A DNA stretch of 64,000 bases, from positions 10,266,001 to 10,330,000 of the forward strand of contig NC_092573.1 in the NCBI RefSeq assembly GCF_037975245.1, in the 5' to 3' direction. The notes beneath the pieces were generated by a model. That model was not told where the DNA came from. It saw only the letters and a program-made list of their open reading frames with translations, and searched no databases. This document shows positions 46,826-57,351 of this stretch, piece after piece. The position numbers and the translations under genes were made by a program. The DNA is from Apostichopus japonicus. Lineage: Eukaryota; Echinodermata; Holothuroidea; Aspidochirotida; Stichopodidae. Every line of letters starts with the position of its first letter. Position 1 is the stretch's first letter.

Positions 46826-49800
46826 TTCACATATAAAACATGCTGGCTTTTCACAGGATACTTTAATACAGATATCGTCATCAAATAAAAAAGGGAAAAA
46901 AAGAAGGAAATAAAAAAAAAATAGATAGAGAGAGAGAAATGAAGATGAGTAAAATGTAACGGCAAATATTTCATCTTGATGTATAGAAATGAGAAACTAC
47001 ATAAGTAAACTGTTTGAAGTTGGAAAACAATTTTGCTTCATTTGTTGTGCTATCTCTTTCAAATAAGAGTGTAATTATTTTAAACTTGCTCAAAGTCTTT
47101 CCAATTCTCGGGTGCAGTGATGACCATGCGTTTCCTTTGCCTTACATTGAATGGGTCAATATTTTTGTAAAGCATTGTTGTTTTTGTTTATGTAAATATC
47201 TGTGATAATTGTTTAAATGAATTCTTGTTCTTTCTTAGTCGGTAGAATGTTTCAAACAGATACAGCTAGCATAGCAATAGATGCATATTATTATTATAAC
47301 GTCAGTGACAGCAATTTGTAATTTATTCAGGGTAAGCAATTATTCCTTAAAAAGTGGTACTCCGTTAATTAATTGCATCAAGTATATTGAAAGAGCAAAC
47401 TTGAAAATGTTGCCAGAGTTGTTTTACAATGTAAGGTTGATAAAAACTAGGGGATTTAATTTTCTTAAGTTAGGTTCCCTTTTTTTTACTTTAATTTTCA
47501 AGACTTGACTCTCCTTACACTGCACAAAAGTTGAGCTATTCTGCAGTATTACTGCTCAAGGTCAATACTAGATGTCAAGTTTGCCATAAACCGGAGTTCT
47601 ATATCAACCATAGAAGTAAAACACGAAGAGCGAACACTTTATGTAGTAAACCACATGAATATACCTAATAGTGATGTGCACTGTTTGTACTGAAGATGCA
47701 ATAAGTTTTACCAACCATGCTATATGTACAGTGTCTTTGCACACAGAATTCTTCACTTATAATATTGCTAAACACTGGTTTCAGATTTTTCCTTATACTT
47801 TGTAACGATGTAATGATTTCATATATATTGATAATTTCATCATTTTTATTCCCTTCATATTGGGAAATATTGCCACGGCAAGGTGGTACTATTTCATTAA
47901 AATTTACATTTTGTTCGTTTCTTCTTAAACTAAAACTTGAATCTATTTAATCTCTGATGTAAGTGATTGATGAATCAATTACTGTTATTATTGATTGAGG
48001 TATCATAAGCAATTCACAAGGAGGGGGTTTCATGCATTGCTGCCTTTTGTCGAACCATCCTATTTTCAGTAGACAGGGTACTATTTTCTACTGTATGTTG
48101 TACATTCATTATCTTTTTACATTGTGATCATTGTGTAAGTTTAGGTGAGGTGCAAATTTAGAAAAACCTTGGCAGCAGTCAGTGCTTAGAATTTGAATTT
48201 ACCTGTCTGTAGGGAGATTTAGTGGTTCTAGTTTCTATTCAGATATTATATTTTTCAACAAAAAAACTTTGATAAATATCACATAATTGCCCTGAATGGA
48301 TACAGTTTATATAAATTCTGGTAGGAAATGAAGAATGAGTTGGAAAAAGGAATCGAGGTGGGGTAAGTAAGAAATGATAAGAAACACCTGCCAACACTTT
48401 TGTCTTAATCTCAATTTTGTATCCAGGAGATGATCTTTAATTGTTTATTAGTCATCGGTTTAGAGAGTTGCAGTGACAGGACTTGTTAGAATAATTTTGT
48501 AAGATCAAGAGGTTGCCTAGAAAATGACTTTTCCTAGAATTTGCTGTTACTGTCTGAAGACATTTGTATGAGTTTAAGACAAAATCCCTGTCCTGAAAAA
48601 TAATTAGAGTAAGGGACTTGTTTTACTTTGTGTTCCAATGAGTTATGATTTGAATCAGTTTAGAATTTTGCCCCCATTGAGATAATACAGTGACTCCAGT
48701 CAGAAAAACACTGTAAAGACTCAATTTAAATGACAAGCACTCGTTGCATCTCTGCTCGGGCTCAATAACTGTGATGTTATCAAGATGTTGTATATTTCTT
48801 GCCTAATTAACAATTTGCAGTTCATTTGCAGCACATTTGCAGTGTACCTGTTATGTTGTGGTGTGTAGGGACTGCTCAGGATTTGTGTGATGAAAACATT
48901 ACACTGCATGAAATTTAATGTTAGAATATACTAAAATATATTAAAATACATCATCGGGGCTGCTATTGGCTGAAACAGTACTTGCTACGACCATACCCCA
49001 CCAGGACTTTGAGTAGGGTGTCATTGTTCAGGTGATGGAGGGGGGGGGGGGCAGGGGCAGCAGAGTGCAAAATGAGGTTTTAAAATTTGAAACTGAGAAC
49101 ACAGAAGGATTATTTGTTATGAAGAGAAGTTATATGACCTGAAACTGGGAGCACAGAAGTGTACATCATTGGTTAGCAGTAACGATAGCTTCCTCACTTA
49201 GGGGAGCTAAGTAAGGCCAAAATCCTGTTGATTATGCAATCACTTTTCTAGGCAACCCATATAAAATGTAATTAATATTTGTACATTATATGTAATATAA
49301 GACGGATTGATGTAATTTCATGAATATATAAGTATATTTACGAGGGAACAATACATCTTTTGTTTCAATTCTATTTTGATTTAAGTCTTCATACTTTTAT
49401 GTGTGAAACTATCAAGGACACAGGCTTCTCTTATGGTAGAGGGGGAAAAGAACCAATGTCATCTTAAAGGAAGGTTCCCCTTTTCCTTTTAGAAATTTTC
49501 GCAGAATGGAAGCATGCCTAGCTGTTAAATGGTGCTATATTTTGCAACTTGAAACAATTTTGAAGTTTTAACTGTTTAGGTTTCACTGCACATTTTGTTT
49601 AGAGTTTTAGATTCATGTACTGCAGGCCTACACTAGGAATAGTTTGTAAAATATTGTCTGTCCATTGGGGCTGTGGGGTGATTTGAAACTTCCCATCCTC
49701 AAAGTATACATGGTTGCAGCCTTGATCACAAGGGATGTTGATATACGTAGAATATCGCAAAAGCTTACTTCAGTTGGCTACTTGATGCTAGAGCTCTTCA

Positions 49801-49854
49801 GACCTACAAAGCTTATGGTGAAACAGCTGCAAGTTAGAAGGCAATTCCTGATGA
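46826..49854. other. Unit 2, noncoding left part
   Basis: Pairs with 34803-37860. No gene recognised. A G run lies at 49040-49051. Confidence 0.55.
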
Positions 49855-50592
49855 GTCCCTTTCACCTCCCTATCCCCCACCAGTGTCCCCTCCCCTCCCT
49901 ATACCCCAACAGTGTCCCCTCACCTATCCTACAGCTCCCTATTCCACACCAGTGTCCCCTCACCTATCCCACATCTCCCTATCCCACACCAGTGTCCCCT
50001 CACCTCCCTATCCCCACCAGTGTCCCCTCACCTCCCTATACCCCACCAGTGTCCCCTCACCTCCCTATCCCTCACCAGTGTCCCCCTCACTTCCCTATAC
50101 CCCACCAGTGTCCCCTCACCTCCCTATCCCCCACCAGTGTCCCATCACCTCCCTATCCCCACCAGTGTCCCCTCACCTCCCTATCCCCACCAGTGTCCCC
50201 TCACCTCCCAATCCCCCACCAGTGTCCCCTCACTTCCCTATGCCCCACCAGTGTGCCCCACCAGTGTCCCCTCACCTCGCTATCCCCCACCAGTGTCCCC
50301 TCACCTCCCTATCCCCCACCAGTGTCCCCTCACCTCCCTATCCCTCACCAGTCCCCCTCACTTCCCTATGCCCCACCAGTGTCCCCTCACCTCCCTATGA
50401 TCCACCAGTGTCCTCACCTGATCCCCCACCAGTGTCCCTTACCTCCTTATCCCTCACCAGTGTTCCCTCACCACCCTATTCCCCACCAATGTCCACCTCA
50501 CCTCCCTATGCCGCACTAGTGCCCCTCACTCCCTATCCACCACCAGAATCTCCTTTACCTCCCTGTCCCCCACCAGTGTCCCTCACCTCCAT
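49855..50592. repeat. C-rich minisatellite, unit 2 copy
   Basis: Same unit of about 29 bp as at 37861-38692 but more homogeneous (TGTCCCCTCACCTCCCTATC dominates). The ATCCACCA(C/T)CAG block occurs only once, at about 50537. The long Pro-rich frames are again open in several frames at once. Confidence 0.95.
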
Positions 50593-52226
50593 ATTTAAAG
50601 CTATGGAATCCCTTTGCAAGCACAGTGAGAGAAACTTCATGTATTCTTCCCCATTTCTAGGAACCAACCAATTTCCATGTATCATTCAATTTATCATTAC
50701 AAAGGGTTGGATGTGCAGAAAATTCAAATATTTGTCAGCTAATCTATAAACTGGTAATTCCATGAACAATTCTGATGAGAAGCAGGGATATGGAGACATG
50801 AATTATTATAAAGCAAACAACAATGAGAAATGGAAGTCAAAAATTTACAAAAAAAATATTTATTAACATCTGCTGATGACATCTGACATGCATCTCCTGC
50901 ACATCACAAAGAAAAATGTATTAAGGGTAATATTGAACTTATTGAATTGAAAACGTAAAATATATAAGGGATCGACGGTGTTATGCTTATATCAAGCAGA
51001 AAGACATACAAAAGACTACATTGCGCTCATAAAACGGGTCAGTGGTGAAAGTCCCTCACCGAGAAATTTGGAGATAAGCATAAGAGTTTCAAGAGTTTGC
51101 GGAGGCCTACATTATATTCAAGACAGATGATGCTCCCTCCACCCCCCAAATATTTCCTCCCCATACTCTCCCTCACCTGTACCAAATCTCCCTTCTCAGC
51201 CCCCAACTGCCCCCCCCCCCCCCAACAGTGCATGTTGTTGTACACAGGCCACAATAATCACCACAGAAACACAGAATGGCAAGAATTTCATGACAAGAAC
51301 ACAACACTGAAACTTCTTTGCTTGTTTGTATCTCAATCCCCCCCCCCCCCCCCTTCAACCCCTCAATCCCAAAATAAAAAAGCAACAAAGAAATGCATCG
51401 ATCCAGTAGCAAAACAGTTGTACAAGTTTGAAGTTTCAAAAACAGAAAAAAGGCGTGATATTCCACAAAAGATTTCAGATATCATGATTGGCCATTGATT
51501 GCGAGGTGTTCATCTTCTTCCTCTTGGTAATAGACTTGGCAAAAGAGCTATGAGAAAAACTGGAGTGTCCTTCTAATTTAATTTGCAAAATTCTTGGAAT
51601 GTTTATCAAACTGTGATTAAACAGATCTGTAAAAGAAAAGAAATACATCAGGGATCAACAAGTTGCAAATTTCGCATTCAACAAATCCACGTTTCTTTGC
51701 CAAAAAGGGGGTTGCATTTTTAATGATTTTTCATACATCTGAGATGAGTAAATGCCTTGACAGAATCAACCCTACAAAAATTTTCAAAATGTTAGTTTTA
51801 CTAGAAATTGAAGGGAGGAGCTTGGGGTGAGGGGGGAGACAGCATTAAATTAGATTCACTAACAGAAATAATCTTGTCGTTACGGATGGGAATATTATTT
51901 TGCCAATATATAACTTCTGTTCTTGACATGATCGTCTACACTCAATTATATTCTTCTAATTCTATGGATCCATTCAAGTTACAAAATTTCATGATTTTAC
52001 TACCACCGTATGAAGCATCAACTGAAGTTGCCCGATTTCATTTTGACAAATTAGTCTTTAACAATTTCTCACACTGAAGATTTCAACACTAAAGGCCAGT
52101 ACCACCTAGCCCAACCACAACTTTAAAGAATCAACCAATTAAGTATTTCATTCAGTTCGTTCAAAATAAGCAACATTGATTTACCTTAATTTGGAGAAGA
52201 TATTTTGTCAATCCATCACTGATGAA

Positions 52227-52273
52227 CTAACGGCTTGTACAGCATTGGCAACATCCTGGACTGCATTTACAAT
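52227..52273 (-). CDS. MT: MT-B coding exon 3
   Basis: Ends CKCSPGCCQCCTSR then TAG. The Gly64Ser change comes from one base relative to MT-A. Confidence 0.9.
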
Positions 52274-54284
52274 CTAGACAGAAAGTAAAGAACATTTGGC
52301 AATCATAAATCAAACACATTTATAATCAAATGTACTTGTGTGTACATTAAAGCAGGTGTTTGTAAAACGGCCCAAATTATTGAGTCATGTAACTAAAATC
52401 CTCTCCTTGGGAATCCTTCACCTAAATGATATATATTCAGTAATTGATTACAAAAAAAAAAATGTAATTTGAAAAGACAGCTGAGAAGCCTAACAAATTG
52501 AGTGACATTCTGAAGGAATATCATAATGTACACTATATGGAGACTTATTTTAACATAATGCAAAACTCTGATAATTAAATTAATTTAATGCATACTGTTC
52601 AATTTAAAATTCTACAGTTTAAGCAAAACAATACATATTGTATTCATGACATAAATGTTGCCTAAATGAAGAGGCAATACTTCTCATATAGGTGAAGCTT
52701 GGTAGGTACACATACTTTGTCAAGCCTGCCCTAGTTGTCAGTACCTATTGCAAAATTCCAGCATTCATCACTGCTTTCATAACCATTAGAGGTATAGTTG
52801 GACAGTTCAGAGGCTACTCGTTCCACATGTGTAGAACAGTGGCATGCACTAACATTTCAGTGAAAAGTTGGGGTATGATACTTAACCCAGGACCACGAGC
52901 TCTCATAATATTTTCAAATATTAGAGCAGTCAGTTTATTACATTAATATCTACTCGATATTCATGTGTTTTTGTTTGCAAAGCCTTCTCTTTATTGCATT
53001 CTATCAACTGTTTCTCTTAAAGTAAGCTAACACTCATTACACTGCATAAAGCAGAAGATGTAGTCTACTCACCAGGACAACAATCCTCACATTTCTTGTT
53101 GGTGCCGGCACATCCTTTGCAGCCCTCTGATGTGCAGCAGCTTCCATCTTTGCAACAGTCTTGTCCCTTACAGCCACACTCTTTGCCCTCTGCAGATAAA
53201 CAACAATATTGCGTATGTAGATGAATTGGACAGACTTTGTCATTAGAACCTGATAGTATTTACTATGACTAGCACATACAGGTAACAATGTTAAAATTAC
53301 AATTTTGAAGTCATTCCTTTTTCCTTTGCTGGTTCTTGTCCTTCTTATCACAAGTACAGTAAACCCACACACAACTTTGCTCCAATGGTAGGAGGCAAAT
53401 TGCATTTTATTGCACTTTTTTTGGTCTTTTGCAAGCCCCTCACATGATTCAGAATGTCATACTTTTGAGCATCTTGTGTTACTATTCTCCAAATAGTTCA
53501 AATTGTGACTGCTCTAACAATTTGCGAGAAAATAAGATGAAAAATGAAATGTGATCACACGTACAGTATAATAATGATGAAATTCATCACAATAACATTT
53601 GTTCACTACCTTGGTTCATTGGAGGAACTGGTGTGATTACAAGCTCTATTAGCTGAACATTGTGTTGAGTTAGATATAGTGGATCGATCATGATGGATAG
53701 TAAAATATCTATTTCAATGAAGAAAACTTTGACATGAAATAACTGTAGCATTATAACATTATTTCTTTGGGATGATCTCTATACAGATCTGAAGTGTGTA
53801 TTATGTGAACCTGAAGCACAAATGAGTATGTCCTACTAAGCCTGGCAGCATGATGCTACAGCTTCCCCAGCATCCTCTTTTTGAAATGATTACTAGGAAG
53901 GACATTTGCTTACATTACAGTGAGATATCAGGTTTTGCAGCTGCTATCATCAATACTCAGGCGCAAGAAGTGTGAAGTTTATACATATTCAACTTCACAA
54001 AGAGCATTATAGTTTGGTGTAGACATTTGAGGGTAAAACAAAACCTATTTTGACAGTAATATAATGTTAAGCTTTTGATTCCTTTTTCGCATGATTGTTA
54101 CGAATTTAGGCCTAAGTTAGGCCACGGTTAGTACGATATTCGCCGCTACAATAGAAGCGCACAAAAACACATGGAAAGAATGTGCAAGGTTAGACATAAA
54201 ACTTAAATGTTAGTAAAACTCAATAGTGGAGAAATAGACAACGAACTTACCGATGCAGCATTTACACTTCATGTCGCCAGGCAT
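52227..54284 (-). CDS. MT: Metallothionein MT-B, three coding exons
   Basis: Paralogue of MT-A with the same three-exon structure: 54251-54284 (start), 53073-53189, 52227-52273 (stop). It encodes 65 residues with all 20 cysteines kept. It differs from MT-A at two positions, Ile5 to Met and Gly64 to Ser; exon 2 is identical at the nucleotide level. Donors and acceptors are intact (exon 3 acceptor TGTCTAG). It looks functional. The role is the same as MT-A: metal binding and detoxification in the cytosol. Confidence 0.93.
53073..53189 (-). CDS. MT: MT-B coding exon 2
   Basis: 117 nt, identical to 41175-41291; carries residues 12-50 plus one base. Confidence 0.93.
54251..54284 (-). CDS. MT: MT-B coding exon 1
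   Basis: 34 nt, MPGDMKCKCCI plus one base; Met5 instead of Ile5. Donor GTAAGT on the minus strand. Confidence 0.92.
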
Positions 54285-54391
54285 GTTGAAAAAGATGATT
54301 TTTTTTCTATTCTTGAAATAGTACAAGTTTGGTTTGGTCTCGTAACAGCGCTTGGAATTGCGAATGGTTTAGATAAGCATTGTGAGTGGTA

Positions 54392-54547
54392 TATAAATAA
54401 TCTACATGCTTATGTTGCGTGTGCAAATTACAGGGTTGCTTGCAAATAGTGTTTATTGTGATTTTTAATGTTTGTTTTGACATGTGATTTATCACGTGGG
54501 TATATGTATACGCGTGCGCGTACAATAGTAATATAGTGACGTGTGCA
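54392..54547 (-). promoter_or_regulatory. MT-B core promoter: TATA-like box and two MRE cores
   Basis: TGCACAC cores on the minus strand at 54541-54547 and 54419-54425, and a TATA-like stretch at 54392-54399. The third site of MT-A is altered: TGCGCGC has become TGCGCGT at about 54515-54521, which no longer fits TGCRCNC on either strand. Confidence 0.55.
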
Positions 54548-54675
54548 AATCTGAACACGAGCGCAACTGTGTACACCTATCTCTGCGGCATTGACGTAAA
54601 CAGTAGGCAGCTGTTGGTAGTTTGGAGGGCATCCGAGTGCCGAGTCTGGAGTGAGACAGTTCGTCAATATCTGCA

Positions 54676-54706
54676 GGGAGCTGCTACTGTTAGAGTAGCA
54701 GCTCCC
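54676..54706. repeat. 13-bp-arm hairpin, unit 2 (empty target site)
   Basis: GGGAGCTGCTACT and AGTAGCAGCTCCC around a 5-nt loop. This is the undisturbed form of the site hit by the 1783-bp element in unit 1. Confidence 0.85.
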
Positions 54707-54989
54707 TTGATGTATGTCAGTTGTATAGACTGTATAGCACGCTTTCTTGGGTTTCTTGAGTTTACGTAATCGACCTGCCTTGGTCGAAAAATGACCTCTT
54801 TTTACCAATTAGCGTGCAACGCCTGTCACATATTTTGCTTGTATGAGGGTCTTTGTGTGAACGCTGTTTGAAACTAACGTACTACATATAGATATGAACA
54901 TATTTCAACACAATGTTTCCACGAAGAACCTAATGGTGTTAATAAGCTATGTAGGCTAATTGGAGAATCCATTTCTTAACGAGTCCATT

Positions 54990-55268
54990 GATCTTGGGGA
55001 ATAGGTCATTTATTGTTTCTGCCCCTCGCTTATGGAACCAACTTCCCTTAAAAATCAGAAAAACATATACTCTCTCTAACTTTAAGAAGAGCATAAAATC
55101 CCACTTAAGGACAAAAGCTTTTATATAATCTTGTACCATTAAGTTTTTCTTCTGTCATTGTTTTTGTATTATTCTGTATTATTTGTATCATTTCTCATTG
55201 TCAATTGCGCCATGAACATTCTTTGAGTGGTGTGTGCGCATTATCAGTCTTATTATTATTATTTGGTA
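54990..55268 (+). mobile_element. LINE 3' tail, unit 2 copy
   Basis: Counterpart of 45370-45626 with the same APRLWNQLPLKIRK signature and (ATT)n tail, plus a small insertion (GGTGTGTGCGCATTATCA) before the tail. Confidence 0.75.
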
Positions 55269-55939
55269 ATCAAAAAAACTTTCCTAGCTACAGCGTGCTA
55301 TAACTGGAACCAATAAAAGCAGATCTTTAATGCACGCATCACATCGTGTATGTTCCCTTTATCACTACTCCTCGCTCCGCAGGAAAGCCCTTACAGAAGC
55401 ATTTACTGGAACCCCTTCACACCATATTTACGCCCGTAACATAAACATGGTACTAATAATACATGCGCTGCTGAGTCATGATTGCACAAGCCCATTTATA
55501 TGCACATACTCCACTTTTCGTCAAGCATTTCTCCATTGATGAAACTAATTGAAGGTTACCATACGTAAATAATATCAATGAGTGGTGTGCACAAGACAGA
55601 ACAGAATTGCTTTCTCTGTGGGTTTTAGCTCTCCTGAAGCTTATGTGTGTGTAATGCCTTCTTGTAACATCCATATCTCTAAAAGACTATGTATCCGATT
55701 GAAAAGCATTATACTTGGTATGTTGGTTGCCCATATAGATAGGGACCTTATTAATTTTATTGGAGGTCTGAAGAGTCATCTTATATAAACAACATTGTAA
55801 ACAGTGTTTCCTTATACATTTTCTCAAGGATGGAAACATGTAGGTTGGTTACCCATCCCGAGTTGGACGAACCCCTTGATACTGACATTTGATGTCAACT
55901 AGCTCAAATGTAGAAACGTTGCGGCCCCATAGTCAAAAT

Positions 55940-56540
55940 CAGTGGCGGCGCCAGGAATTTTTAGTTGGGGAGGCTAAGGGAGGGCTGAGCCAATTTTGTG
56001 GGTGGCTTACAAGATTGAGTGATCGCCGTCCTGGGGGAGGGGTATAAGGGGAGGGGGCGCCCCCTCCCCTTTTGAAATTTTTCCCAATCCTGGAAAGGCC
56101 TACATGCAAAATGGTGGCATTTAGCGAGGCTCTTGTCACCTGAAAATTTCTCCAAAAATATGCATTTTTTTGTGAGTAACTTTAGTCAAATTAGACCAAT
56201 TCACAGTTTTCGTATCACTAAAATATTACCTGCTGAGAAAGATCCAATTCCTTTGCTCAATTTTTATATCGCGCTCTCTGACACAACTCCTGTTTTAGTT
56301 TGTATACACCGTGACGCTGTTTGTGAAACGCACACGACATTGCCGTATGAGAACAAAATTCATCAAAATTTCCATTGACCATTGTAGCACTGCGTTATGG
56401 CTGACAAAATTTGGGTAGGCTATATTGTTTAAATGAGGTTTTTTTCCCCGCCTATTTCAGTTGGGGGCCAATGGGGGGGGGGGGCTGACTACTTCAGTGG
56501 GGGCTAAAGGTCCCCCAAGCCCCCCTTGGCTCCGCCACTG
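55940..56540. mobile_element. hAT-like MITE, 601 bp, unit 2 only
   Basis: The ends CAGTGGCGGCGCCAGG and TTGGCTCCGCCACTG are inverted. Exact 8-bp target duplications GTCAAAAT lie at 55932-55939 and 56541-56548. The empty site in unit 1 is 46308-46315. G-rich and C-rich inner ends (56034-56070; 56466-56530). No transposase. Confidence 0.92.
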
Positions 56541-57058
56541 GTCAAAATTCATCATATGGTCAACAGTATCTGCGGAAATGAGATGGCGAATTTCAGTTCA
56601 TGGTGACCATAACGTACTTGGGTAGTTTTGATTGCGAAATATTGGCTAGTCATACGATCATAAGTGCCATAATTAGATACCGATCTGCTCTCCTTGCTTT
56701 AGGTGGAATTTCTCACGCTCTCTGCCATTTTGTATCGACCGTGCACTATAGAATGAAATTTGCACTCTGTATACATACATATGTCTGTTTATGAAACCTT
56801 CAAAGTGCCGTGTGCATAACATAGATCTGAAAAGCTTTATCTGTGATTTGTCAAACATGCCACTAAGTATTAGGAAGAATCTAATTAGAACTTACGCGCG
56901 AAATTTCTTTCTGGGCCATCCTTTGTATATTCACATTATTAAGATACTTTGGACGATAAAATTCAACAAAAAATGGTGTTATTCATGAAATTTTAACTGT
57001 TGTATTAACAGCTACGCTGAATAAGTACGCTAACTTGAATCTAAACTTACAGGGGACC

Positions 57059-57322
57059 CATTCAACGCGCTGTATAAAGTGGGTGGATATCTGTACAGAA
57101 GCTAGCAAGCATTGTTCCGTACATTTTCGCCCTTTTCCCTTTCCATTGACATCTTTGATATTGGAACTGTGGTTTGCAGCAAATTCCACTGATAAAGTAC
57201 TGTGCAGTTGTTTTGTATTTGACTGTACTACTACTAGTACTAGTTTAGCGAAATGAATGGATAACTTGAAGTATTGGCCTTTACTATCATTACATGACGG
57301 AAGTTTACACTCTTGATGTAAC
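57059..57322 (+). promoter_or_regulatory. Probable COMMD10 promoter and 5' UTR
   Basis: Single-copy sequence between the end of the duplicated unit and the COMMD10 ATG. A TATAAAG lies at 57073-57079, about 250 bp before the ATG. Promoter assignment is by position only. Confidence 0.35.
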
Positions 57323-57351
57323 ATGGCGTTGATGTTTTCTGAGACATCCAG
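57323..57351 (+). CDS. COMMD10: COMMD10 coding exon 1
   Basis: ATGGCGTTGATGTTTTCTG onward, donor GTAGGC. It leaves two bases (AG) that complete a serine with the first base of exon 2, giving S-I-K-R-A-V. A second in-frame ATG lies at codon 4. Confidence 0.75.

Larger units (their letters stand above)
46826..57058. repeat. Tandem segmental duplication, unit 2 (MT-B unit)
   Basis: The collinear partner of 34803-46825. It lacks the two unit 1 transposons but carries its own 601-bp insertion at 55940-56540. It ends about 265 bp before the COMMD10 start codon. Confidence 0.95.

Noticed and set aside
57059-57256. Protein-coding start of another gene at 57035-57256
   Set aside because: Short frame without homology. 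The adjacent COMMD10 exon 1 with a correct donor explains the locus better.
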